A DNA stretch of 54,242 nt from Clostridiaceae bacterium. GTDB lineage: Bacteria; Bacillota; Clostridia; Saccharofermentanales; Saccharofermentanaceae. Made by a program: the position numbers and the translations under genes. The notes below the pieces were generated by a model. That model was given only the letters and a program-made list of their open reading frames with translations, was not told where the DNA came from and did no database searches. This document shows positions 45,487 to 53,704 of the stretch, one piece after another. The first letter of the stretch is position 1. Each line of letters begins with the position of its first letter. Location: NCBI GenBank assembly GCA_012729635.1, contig JAAYCT010000023.1:1-54242 (forward strand), written 5' to 3'.

Positions 45487-48011
45487 AAAAACCAAACACC
45501 CTGCGTCTCTTTCTGTACGGCTTGGGTGCGTGCCTGTGTGCGATCGGCCAGGTCTTCTGGGTCGCGGATCTTTTTCGCCTTCTGACACCGTCCTCCACCG
45601 TAACAATCATTCTGGTCTGCATCGTTATTACGCTGATTATCGTCTCCATGCGAAATCGTATCTTTCGGTATACCCTGCTTCTATCACTGACTGTTTCAAT
45701 CGCGTTACTCGCGATCCTGTATATAAAGAGGCTGTCCGAGGCACTCCTTCGGCTCGAAGAGTTCGTGCATTGGATTGCTGCACTCCATCGGATGCGGGGA
45801 TCGGAAACGCTCGAATTCGCCTTTGCGTTCAATCTTTCTCTGGCCGCTCTGGTCAGCCTGATCTTCGGTATTTCCGTCATCGTCTTGAAAAAAGCGGCCC
45901 CCGTCTGTCTTTCCGTTCTTACGTCGGTGATTACGATTTGCTTTTTGTACACGGTAACCGAGCTGCATCTTCATGTTCTCATCCCCGCCGCCGCCGGTAT
46001 GATCCTTCTGCTTGCGTTGACCTCACGGGGAGAGGAAAGCCGTTTTGCCGACGGCTTCGGAATCGGGAAAAAGCATCTTCTTGCCATCGGCGGTCTGATC
46101 GGGGTCGTGACCTTTCTGTTGATGATATCCGTTGCATGGGAGCATGCGTTCCCTGCCGAAAACATGCGCTCCGAACCGTTTGAATCGAACATCAACCGCC
46201 TGATATCGGATCAGCGCGAGCGATGGGACGGACCGGCACCCGAGATTCCGGAATCTCATCTTTACGATCTCGGTATCGTCGGAATGGGGACATCCGGTCA
46301 GACCTTGGGCGGTCCGCTCATTTTGACCGACGATATTCTGATCGAAGTCACGACCAACCGGGATCTTTTACTAAAAGCGTCGACCCGGGACGATTACCGC
46401 GTCATGTATTGGGACACCCGAAAAAGCCCGTTCGAAATGTTTTTCGAAGTCCCCGAAGGCGCACCCTACTCGCTGTCCAATCGACCCTTCTTGAACGGTG
46501 TTCCGGGCTCCGCCCCGGATCGGGCGGACGCAGCCTCTTTCCGGGCATCCTTTTTCGACACCTTTCGGCCCGATCCTCACGTACTGCCGACCGATATAAT
46601 CTCCTCCGTCATGGAGGAAACGGATGTTTTGATCCGAAACGCCTCCGAACATTGCGGGGCTTCCGTTCTATATCCGGATCACCTGGTGGACGCCGTCTAT
46701 GACGAGCCGTTGCTTTTTAATGAAAACGCCTCGCTTTACACCGCCGGAAACATTCCGGTCGGAGATTCTTATACCGTTCGCTCCATGGTTTTTCGATATG
46801 ACCGGCCGGATTTTATCGAAAACCTTCTCGCGTTGGAATCGTACGTAATATCGACCGGCATGTATTCGGAGTCCTCCGAGCATATCAGAAATATTCGATC
46901 CGCATATCTTCCGGCGGACGTTCCCTTGACCGTCAGCGAATACGCTCTCCGCATCACGGAAAATGCGGATACTCCGCTTCAAAAGGCGCTCGCAATCCGT
47001 GATCATCTGATGACGGAATTTACCTATTCGACGGACGTCCCGGAGGTCCCTCCCGGGCATGATTTTGTCCAGTATTTTCTAATAACCCGCGAAGGGTACT
47101 GTGTGTATTTCGCTTCCGCCATGTGTATGATGGCGCGCGTAAACAATATTCCCGCCCGTTTTGTCGAGGGCGTTTTCGTCGACGTTCCGGAAAAGGAAGC
47201 CGGGGCGCCTTCCACGGTAATCGTCACATCCCGATCGGCCCACGCATGGTGTGAAATCTACATTGACGGCATCGGGTGGATTCCGATCGACGCTACTCCG
47301 GGCGGTGCGGGCTTCGGTACGGATCCGGACATTTCCGTCTCTCCGACCGAATCGGTTACCCCGACCGCAGCGCCGACCGGCCTACCGACTCCGCCCGCGG
47401 AGTCCGACCCGACCGGGATCAGCGAACCGCCTCAAAGCTCGGTGCCGGGAAATTCATCCCCCTTCGATCCCGCGACGAGCGAAACGGACGAAACGTCGAA
47501 AGAGACCGGAACGACCCAATGTGCGTTGCCTGCTTCGGTCATGTTCCTAATCGGTTTTCTGCTTCTCGCGATTGTGGTCGTATTGCTTTCGGCCTTCCTC
47601 TATTCCCGTCAAACAGCTCGCTTCTACCGGATCCCGACAACCGGGAAACGGATGCCCGATCAAACATCCGGCGAGCTCCTTACCTTCTACTATCGGCGAA
47701 TTCTCAATCATCTTCGCCTTTTGGGCATCCGAATCGATCCGAGGGAAAGCCCGCATGAGTTTGCGCTTAAGGTCCGATCGGTGCGGCCGAGCGCCCGAGG
47801 CTGTGTCCACGATATTCATTCCTTCGAAGTCTGTTCGACCGCGCTGGCGTATGAGAGAATGATATACGGGCAGATCGACCCGACGGAAACCGATATCAAC
47901 GATGCGTATGCGGAGAGTCTTCTCGTCGCAAAAATCGTTCGGGACCTGCACTTTTCAAAAATTGCGTATTTCGGGAAAATTCTTTTCACCCTTACGAGGA
48001 ATGTTTTATGA
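45483..48011 (+). CDS. TgpA-like membrane transglutaminase
   Basis: 842 residues. About six N-terminal membrane helices (to ~225), an extracellular region with a transglutaminase core whose triad is C540 (GYCVYFASAM), H587 (SAHAWCEIY) and D603 (PIDATPGG), a PT-rich linker (~625-680), one more membrane helix (~685-710) and a cytoplasmic DUF4129-like tail (~715-842). This is the layout of Pseudomonas TgpA, an essential membrane transglutaminase. It overlaps the DUF58 gene by four bases (ATGA), and its stop overlaps the next start. Substrate unknown; extracellular protein or peptide cross-linking or cleavage is likely. Confidence 0.92.
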   Translation: MKKPNTLRLFLYGLGACLCAIGQVFWVADLFRLLTPSSTVTIILVCIVITLIIVSMRNRIFRYTLLLSLTVSIALLAILYIKRLSEALLRLEEFVHWIAALHRMRGSETLEFAFAFNLSLAALVSLIFGISVIVLKKAAPVCLSVLTSVITICFLYTVTELHLHVLIPAAAGMILLLALTSRGEESRFADGFGIGKKHLLAIGGLIGVVTFLLMISVAWEHAFPAENMRSEPFESNINRLISDQRERWDGPAPEIPESHLYDLGIVGMGTSGQTLGGPLILTDDILIEVTTNRDLLLKASTRDDYRVMYWDTRKSPFEMFFEVPEGAPYSLSNRPFLNGVPGSAPDRADAASFRASFFDTFRPDPHVLPTDIISSVMEETDVLIRNASEHCGASVLYPDHLVDAVYDEPLLFNENASLYTAGNIPVGDSYTVRSMVFRYDRPDFIENLLALESYVISTGMYSESSEHIRNIRSAYLPADVPLTVSEYALRITENADTPLQKALAIRDHLMTEFTYSTDVPEVPPGHDFVQYFLITREGYCVYFASAMCMMARVNNIPARFVEGVFVDVPEKEAGAPSTVIVTSRSAHAWCEIYIDGIGWIPIDATPGGAGFGTDPDISVSPTESVTPTAAPTGLPTPPAESDPTGISEPPQSSVPGNSSPFDPATSETDETSKETGTTQCALPASVMFLIGFLLLAIVVVLLSAFLYSRQTARFYRIPTTGKRMPDQTSGELLTFYYRRILNHLRLLGIRIDPRESPHEFALKVRSVRPSARGCVHDIHSFEVCSTALAYERMIYGQIDPTETDINDAYAESLLVAKIVRDLHFSKIAYFGKILFTLTRNVL

Positions 48012-49300
48012 CCTCTTCGAGCGTCTCTCTGCGGGACGGAAAAAAAGCAAATCTTCAGTTTGTCGGACTGCAATGTGCGTTCTGGTTGGCGTTTTTCTGT
48101 CAGAACGGATACGCGTTCGTATTTTTGGAGGAACGAGGCTTCAGCAAGACCCAGATCGGCGCGTTTCTGACACTCCAGGCCATCGCGAGCATAATCGCCC
48201 AGCCGCTCTTTTCTTCCTTTGCGGAAAAGCACCGCCGGATTCCGCTTAAGCGAATCATCGCTTTGCAGGTGCTTATTTCGATCGGTGCGATGATCGGACT
48301 ATCTTTCCTTCAGTCGTCGGCGATTTTCGCGGCGGTTATTTTCCTCCTTTTCGGTGCTTCTTTTCACGCGACCTTCTCGCTCGTTAACGCGATCGGGATG
48401 CAGCTCGGAAATGCGGGATACGGGGTCAATTACGGGGTCGCCCGCGGGTTCGGTTCCTTTTCGTTCGCCGTCGCGGGTATCGTCGTCGGTCGGTTGGTTC
48501 TTATTCTGGGGGTGCGCGTGATTATTCCCGCATTTATCCTTTGCGCTGCGGCGATGATTGTATTCACTCTTTTCATGATTACGCCGCCGCCGATTCCCGA
48601 TGAGATTCCAAGGGCCGTATCGGTTCGAAAAGCATATCTTTCCGGCGCGATCGATTTCATCCGCACCCATCGCGCCTTTACCGGGCTCGGCATCGCGACC
48701 TGCTTTCTGATGGCCAGTCACGCCTGCCTGAACACCTTCATTCCGGATATTGTCGGATCCGTCGGCGGAAACACGGCGGATCAGGGGATTACCCGTTCCA
48801 TCGCCGCCTTTGTCGAGCTCCCGATCATGGTCGCCGGCGGCTTTCTGATCTCCCGGTTCAAGATCCACCGGATCCTGATTTTCTCGTCGATATTTTTTAT
48901 CGTGAAATCCGTCGCGACGATTTTCGCCGGAAGCCTCGGGCTTCTTTTTGCCGTGCAGATTCTTCAGATTCCGGCGTACGGACTTTTCTTCCCGGTATCG
49001 GTCCTTTTTGCCAATATGAGCACGCGCGAAGGCGAGCGTGTTCGTGCGCAGGCAATCCTCAACGTTCTCGGGATGGGCGTCGGATATTTAATCGGAAATA
49101 TGGTCGGCGGCCCGCTTCTGGACCGTTTTCCGACGATAAGCGTACTGCTCGCTTCGACCGTATTCGCCGTTCTGGGCAGTGCCGTCATGATCGGAGCACT
49201 GGCCGGAAGCAAGGATTATTCCCCGTCGCCTCTGCCGATAAATGATTCCGGCAGCAACTCGCCGAGTGTAAAGAACGTAACCCAATCCTCCGAGTCATAA
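48008..49300 (+). CDS. MFS transporter (MFS_1-like / PPP family)
   Basis: 430 residues, twelve predicted membrane helices in two groups of six with a central loop near 210. The pattern (QCAFWLAFFCQNGYAFVFLEERG, GVARGFGSFSFA) resembles the phenylpropionate permease (HcaT)/MFS_1-like branch, whose substrates are mostly unknown. It overlaps the transglutaminase gene by four bases (ATGA), so it belongs to the moxR operon. The last 28 residues, which are Ser/Asn/Pro-rich and not conserved-looking, lie in an 85-base overlap with the convergent cdd gene. Confidence 0.88.
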   Translation: MTSSSVSLRDGKKANLQFVGLQCAFWLAFFCQNGYAFVFLEERGFSKTQIGAFLTLQAIASIIAQPLFSSFAEKHRRIPLKRIIALQVLISIGAMIGLSFLQSSAIFAAVIFLLFGASFHATFSLVNAIGMQLGNAGYGVNYGVARGFGSFSFAVAGIVVGRLVLILGVRVIIPAFILCAAAMIVFTLFMITPPPIPDEIPRAVSVRKAYLSGAIDFIRTHRAFTGLGIATCFLMASHACLNTFIPDIVGSVGGNTADQGITRSIAAFVELPIMVAGGFLISRFKIHRILIFSSIFFIVKSVATIFAGSLGLLFAVQILQIPAYGLFFPVSVLFANMSTREGERVRAQAILNVLGMGVGYLIGNMVGGPLLDRFPTISVLLASTVFAVLGSAVMIGALAGSKDYSPSPLPINDSGSNSPSVKNVTQSSES

Positions 49301-49647
49301 AGAATCACTTCGAAGGAATCGGGTTCACAAAATTCCGCCAAAATCTGTCGACATTTGCCGCAGGGCGGGCAATATTGCCCCGAGGTTTCGGCGACCGGCG
49401 CACCGACAACCGCAATCGCTCGGAATTCCCTTTTCCCCTCACTGATGGCCTTGCAGACCGCGTTCTGTTCGGCACAGACCGAGATAAACGCGGCGTTTTC
49501 AACGTTACATCCGGTGACGACACTTTGGTCCGCACAAAGCAATGCCGCTCCGACCGAGAATCCCGAGTACGGGCAGTATGCCGACTCGCGCGCCTTTTCG
49601 GCGGCAGAAATGAGTTCCCGATCCGTACCGCTCATTTTTCTTTTCAT
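49216..49647 (-). CDS. cdd: cytidine deaminase
   Basis: 143 residues. Deaminates cytidine and deoxycytidine to uridines. Zinc ligands C58, C96 and C99 (VCAEQN and PPCGKCRQ) with proton-shuttling E60, and the N-terminal YCPYSGFSVGAAL substrate loop. GGGAAGA upstream of 49647. It lies 92 bases after deoC, completing a nucleoside salvage operon. Its C-terminal codons overlap the end of the convergent MFS gene by 85 bases. Confidence 0.96.
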   Translation of the reverse strand: MKRKMSGTDRELISAAEKARESAYCPYSGFSVGAALLCADQSVVTGCNVENAAFISVCAEQNAVCKAISEGKREFRAIAVVGAPVAETSGQYCPPCGKCRQILAEFCEPDSFEVILYDSEDWVTFFTLGELLPESFIGRGDGE

Positions 49648-49739
49648 TCTTCCCGTCCTCTCTTTCCATCGAAAAGCGCTCCGTCTCCAAATCTTCCGGC
49701 CTTCTAATAACCCCGTCTGGCTTTTTCTACAATCAGTCC

Positions 49740-50447
49740 CTAGTAGCCTCCGCCCATTTCTCCCGCAACCAACTTCACGATCCGACTGGTGCCGAGCCTT
49801 TCGGCACCGGCTTCCATCATCGCCTCCGCGTCTTCCAAAGAGGATATCCCGCCCGCGGCCTTGACCTTCACCGCAGGACCGGCGTGCGCCCGCAAGAGCC
49901 GAACATCCTCAACGGTTGCACCGCTTTTCGAAAATCCGGTCGAAGTCTTTATGAAGTCCGCACCGACCTCGGTGACGATCTCGCACATCCGGATCTTTTC
50001 CGCCTCATCAAGGAGGCAGGTCTCGATGATCACCTTGAGGAGCTTCCCGGACGAAGCCGCCCGCAGTGCCCGCAGTTCGTCCAGCACAAGATCCGTCCGC
50101 CCCTCCCTGAGCGCACCGATCGGAATGACGACATCGAGCTCGTCGGCCCCGTTTCGGATCGCGTCGGCGATTTCAAATATCTTCGTCCCGGTCGTCGAAT
50201 ACCCGTTCGGAAAGCCGATCACCGTACAGACGGGAAGCCGGCCGGCGAGGTATTCGGCCGCCGCCGCTACAAACGACGGCGGGATACAGACGGAAGCGGT
50301 CCGGTACATAAGCCCCTCATCGCAGAGCTTAATCCGTTCTTCCCGGGTCATATCCGGCCGCAGAAGCGTGTGATCGGTGATCGAAAGGATCACCCGCTCC
50401 CGGTCGGTCACTACGATTCCCCCGGTCCGCTCATCTTTCCCGCTCAT
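49740..50447 (-). CDS. deoC: deoxyribose-phosphate aldolase
   Basis: 235 residues. Cleaves 2-deoxyribose 5-phosphate to acetaldehyde and glyceraldehyde 3-phosphate. TIM barrel with Schiff-base Lys K167 in FIKTSTGFS, the acid pair D105 (ELDVVI) and K196 (VKVKAAGG). It overlaps deoB by four bases (ATGA), so the two are translationally coupled: phosphopentomutase supplies its substrate. Confidence 0.97.
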   Translation of the reverse strand: MSGKDERTGGIVVTDRERVILSITDHTLLRPDMTREERIKLCDEGLMYRTASVCIPPSFVAAAAEYLAGRLPVCTVIGFPNGYSTTGTKIFEIADAIRNGADELDVVIPIGALREGRTDLVLDELRALRAASSGKLLKVIIETCLLDEAEKIRMCEIVTEVGADFIKTSTGFSKSGATVEDVRLLRAHAGPAVKVKAAGGISSLEDAEAMMEAGAERLGTSRIVKLVAGEMGGGY

Positions 50448-51718
50448 TTTCCGTCCTCCACCGTGATGATCTCTTTAAGAAACGATGTCCCTGTGAGGAC
50501 TGTGCTCGCCTCTTCTGTTACCCCGAGATATTCCGCGATCGTCATCGCGATGTCCGCGAAAGTCTCGCGGATCCCGATGTCCGCACCCGACCGGACGCCG
50601 GGTCCGCCCGCCAGAAGCGGCACCGTCTCGCGCGAGTGATCGGTCGACGGATTTCCCGGGTCACAGCCGTGGTCGGCGGTGATCAGGAGAAGGTCATTCT
50701 CGCCCAAGCCCGAAAGGATATCCGGTAATGCCCGATCAAATTCGGAAAGCGCCCCGGCATATCCGTCCACGTCGTTCCGGTGTCCGTATTTGCTGTCAAA
50801 ATCCACGAGGTTGATAAAGCAAAGTCCCGCGAAATCGTCTTGCATCGCCTCGATCAAACTCCCGACTCCGTCGGCGTTTCCGCTCGTACGAATCGAGGAA
50901 GTGATCCCTTTTCCCGCGAAAATATCGAAGATCTTTCCGATCGATATCACGTCCGCGCCCTTATCGGACAGTAAATCCAGGATCGTCGAAGCGGGCGGCG
51001 GCAATGAATAATCGTGCCGGTTGGATGTTCGGACATAATCCGGGTATTCCCCGACAAACGGCCGCGCGATCACCCGCCCGACCGCGTGCTCGCCGGAGAG
51101 GACCTCCCGCGCAATTTCACAGTATCGATAAAGCTCTTGAAGCGGCACGATCTCCTCGTGCGCGGCGATCTGAAACACGCTGTCCGCCGAAGTGTAAACG
51201 ATCAAAGCGCCGGTCCCGATATGCTCCCGCCCATATTCACGGATGACTTCCGTGCCGGAATACGGTCGGTTACAAAGGACCTTTCGGCCGACCCTCCGCT
51301 CGAATTCAGAGATCACCTCGTCGGGAAACCCATCGGGGTAGACCGGAAGCGGTGTCGGAGAAACGATCCCCGCGATCTCCCAGTGCCCGATCGTCGTGTC
51401 CTTGCCGTTGGATCGCTCCGTCAGACGCCCGAAGGCACCCTCCGGCTTCTGCGGCAAAGCCGGAGTCTTCCCGTCGCCGCGGCGCTCCCCGATATCCCCG
51501 GCGACGCCCGGGATCGACAGGAGCCCAAGTCGGGTCAGATTCGGAATCACAAATCGATCGGACGAAGCGATCGACGCAAGGGTGTTCGTCCCCTCATCCC
51601 CGAAAAGCGCCGCGTCCGGCGCGCGCCCGATCCCCAGACTGTCCAGAACGACCAGAAAAACCCTTCTGTTCGGATTCGGCTCGGTAAAATCCTGGAACTC
51701 TGTTGCTGTTTCCTTCAT
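50444..51718 (-). CDS. deoB: phosphopentomutase
   Basis: 424 residues. Interconverts (deoxy)ribose 1- and 5-phosphates. Alkaline-phosphatase superfamily core with metal site VVLDSLGIGRAPD, the phospho-acceptor Thr in GKDTTIGHWE, and the C-terminal metal motifs FDSKYGHRND and TADHGCDP. ATG at 51718 has GAGGG four bases upstream; an in-frame ATG at 51733 has only a weak GGGAT. First gene of deoB-deoC-cdd, which turns nucleoside sugars into glycolytic carbon. Confidence 0.96.
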   Translation of the reverse strand: MKETATEFQDFTEPNPNRRVFLVVLDSLGIGRAPDAALFGDEGTNTLASIASSDRFVIPNLTRLGLLSIPGVAGDIGERRGDGKTPALPQKPEGAFGRLTERSNGKDTTIGHWEIAGIVSPTPLPVYPDGFPDEVISEFERRVGRKVLCNRPYSGTEVIREYGREHIGTGALIVYTSADSVFQIAAHEEIVPLQELYRYCEIAREVLSGEHAVGRVIARPFVGEYPDYVRTSNRHDYSLPPPASTILDLLSDKGADVISIGKIFDIFAGKGITSSIRTSGNADGVGSLIEAMQDDFAGLCFINLVDFDSKYGHRNDVDGYAGALSEFDRALPDILSGLGENDLLLITADHGCDPGNPSTDHSRETVPLLAGGPGVRSGADIGIRETFADIAMTIAEYLGVTEEASTVLTGTSFLKEIITVEDGK

Positions 51719-51899
51719 GATGCCCTCTTTCATATCCCGATTCCGGCGATCTGTATCGCCCGAAAAGTCGCATTCCCTGTAATGAATATGATATCACGAG
51801 TGCCCGGCATCGGCGAGGCGCCCGGAAGCGTGATCCGAATCGAAAAACGTCGCATTTCCCTCGGGAAAATCGTTTATTATGTCGCAATCGAGTCCGATT

Positions 51900-51921
51900 A
51901 TTTGCATGTTTTGTTGCAAAT
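51900..51921. promoter_or_regulatory. inverted repeat in the deoB / phosphodiesterase divergent gap
   Basis: ATTTGCA / TGCAAAT with an 8-base spacer. It lies in the ~300-base gap (51719-52023) between two divergent genes and is a candidate operator for either. The same gap holds TATAAT at 51981-51986 facing the plus strand without a good -35; I see no gene in it. Confidence 0.45.
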
Positions 51922-52023
51922 AAGGTTGAATTTTCTCGAATTTTGTTACATCCCGCAATTTATGTGAGAGAAATATCATTTATAATGGTTAAAGTAAGTG
52001 ATGAGGTACGCGGGAGGCCCACG

Positions 52024-53250
52024 ATGAGCGATAAACCGAGATTGGTCTTGATTTCTCTGGACGCGGTCGGCGACCACGAGGTCGACGCGCTCCTTTCGAT
52101 GCCGAATTTCCCGCGGATCGCAAAGCGGGGCACTCTCATGCGGAAGGTCGACTCGCTATTCATCTCGAATACCTACCCGATCCATGCGTCGATCCAGACC
52201 GGCGTTCCGGCCTGTAAGCACGGGATCGTCGATAACGATATCCAGTTGCCGGGCACCAAGGGCGAGCACTGGCGCTTCCACGTCCGTCATTTCGAGGTGC
52301 CCACGCTTCCTTCCGAGGCGATGAAGGCGGATCTCAGCGTTTGCTCGCTGATGTTTCCGGTGACCGGAGCGTCCGGCGCCCGCTATAATTTTCCGGAGAT
52401 CGCCGGCAAAATGTCCTTTCTGAGACGGATGTTCCGGACCTTCCGGTACGGCAACAAACGGTTTATTTTTTCCTCTTTGTTTCGCCATCTGCGCGAAGTT
52501 ACCGCGACCGGTGTCGGCCACGGGGACGAGCTGGTCACGTCGATCTCCGTGCGGCTTCTTCAAAAGAACAAGGCAGACCTTTTTATGATCCATCTTTTAG
52601 ACGTCGACGTCACCAAGCACCGGCACGGCGCGACCTCGCCGGAGGCGGCGGAGGCGCTTCGGCGTCTGGACACGCGGATCGGAACGATCCTCGACGCAGC
52701 ATGGACCGGGCCGAGAGCCGACACGACCTCCGTCATTATTTTCAGCGACCACAGCTGCATGGATGTACACACCGCGATCCACCCGAATCAACTGCTTTCG
52801 GAGGCCGGGATATCCACGGAAGACGCCTATTTTCACTGCTCTCACGGCTGCTGCTTTTTAAACATCTTCCGTCCGGACCATCGAAAAGAAATCGACGCCT
52901 TCACGGATGATTTTCTGAAGATCTCCGGGGTCGCGCGCGAATTGACCGCGGAGGAAATGCGCGTATCCGGAGCCTCACGCGAATTCGAACGCGGTTTTTC
53001 GGCCGCGCGCGGATACACGTTCGGGCACTTTTCAAAAGGCCAGCACGGATACCCGCTCGATAACGAGAACTATCAGGTCTTTTACGCCGCTTCCGGTCCG
53101 GCCGTCGACGCCGGGCGTCTCGGCGAGGGCGGGAGCCTTCTGGATGTCTGTCCGCTCGCCGCGGATATGCTCGGACTTCGGCGCTGGCCGATGGACGGGA
53201 GCAACCGCGTTTTTCGAGCGGACGATTCGACCCCGTCTTCGGGATCGTAG
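52024..53250 (+). CDS. alkaline phosphatase superfamily phosphodiesterase
   Basis: 408 residues, cytoplasmic by sequence (no signal peptide). Type I phosphodiesterase/nucleotide pyrophosphatase-like fold: first metal site LISLDAVG, nucleophile Thr in SNTYPIHASIQTG, DVDVTKHRHG, FSDHSCMDV and the late His site GQHGYP. It resembles bacterial AP-superfamily proteins that hydrolyse phosphodiesters or phosphonates; the substrate cannot be fixed. GGGAGG six bases upstream decides the start over an in-frame opening at 51943. Seventeen bases separate it from the metal-regulator gene, so they may be co-transcribed. Confidence 0.85.
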   Translation: MSDKPRLVLISLDAVGDHEVDALLSMPNFPRIAKRGTLMRKVDSLFISNTYPIHASIQTGVPACKHGIVDNDIQLPGTKGEHWRFHVRHFEVPTLPSEAMKADLSVCSLMFPVTGASGARYNFPEIAGKMSFLRRMFRTFRYGNKRFIFSSLFRHLREVTATGVGHGDELVTSISVRLLQKNKADLFMIHLLDVDVTKHRHGATSPEAAEALRRLDTRIGTILDAAWTGPRADTTSVIIFSDHSCMDVHTAIHPNQLLSEAGISTEDAYFHCSHGCCFLNIFRPDHRKEIDAFTDDFLKISGVARELTAEEMRVSGASREFERGFSAARGYTFGHFSKGQHGYPLDNENYQVFYAASGPAVDAGRLGEGGSLLDVCPLAADMLGLRRWPMDGSNRVFRADDSTPSSGS

Positions 53251-53267
53251 TCAACGAGGGATCACAC

Positions 53268-53636
53268 ATGGAAGAGTTAAGCATCGCAATGCAAAATTAT
53301 CTGGAAACCATTTATGAGCTCTCCGCGCAGGAAGGCGGGGTTCGCGTCAGCGACATCGCCGCGCACCTCGGCGTCTCGAAAGCCAGCGTCAACAACGCGA
53401 TCAACGTTCTTTCGGAGCAGGGCTACGTCTCCCGGAAAAAGTACCAGGAGATCTATCTGACCGGGCCCGGAGCCGAGGCCGCCGCGTTTCTCGCGGGAAA
53501 GCACAGCGTCCTGAAATCGCTCTTCACGGAGATTCTCGGCGTGCCCGAAGAAATCGCCGACCGCGACGCCTGCGCGATCGAACACATTATCAGCCGCGAG
53601 ACAATTCTTCAGATCCAAAAATACCTGCGCAATTGA
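53268..53636 (+). CDS. DtxR/MntR-family metal-dependent regulator
   Basis: 122 residues: winged helix (SDIAAHLGVSKASVNNAINVL, ~28-48) and a metal-binding dimerisation domain, without the C-terminal SH3-like domain, as in MntR. Ligand positions read N10, E13, H79, C102, E105 and H106. C102/E105/H106 and H79 follow the iron-type DtxR pattern, E13 follows MntR, and N10 replaces the Met of DtxR or Asp of MntR, so metal preference is open. Immediately downstream is a metal-binding ABC lipoprotein gene with a palindrome at its promoter, its likely target. Confidence 0.88.
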   Translation: MEELSIAMQNYLETIYELSAQEGGVRVSDIAAHLGVSKASVNNAINVLSEQGYVSRKKYQEIYLTGPGAEAAAFLAGKHSVLKSLFTEILGVPEEIADRDACAIEHIISRETILQIQKYLRN

Positions 53637-53662
53637 CATCCGATCGCGTCCCGTAGTATCCT
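53633..53662 (+). promoter_or_regulatory. promoter of the metal ABC transporter gene
   Basis: TTGACA (53633-53638), 18-base spacer, TATCCT (53657-53662). The -35 overlaps the stop codon of the regulator gene. Confidence 0.6.
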
Positions 53663-53663
53663 G

Positions 53664-53681
53664 AATTTGCAATTGCGAATT
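53664..53681. promoter_or_regulatory. operator-like palindrome
   Basis: AATTTGCAATTGCGAATT is an 18-bp palindrome with a single mismatched pair, placed directly after the -10 so that it would cover the transcription start. Probable binding site of the adjacent DtxR/MntR-type regulator. Confidence 0.6.
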
Positions 53682-53704
53682 TTTCGCATCTACGGGAGGT
53701 CGGC

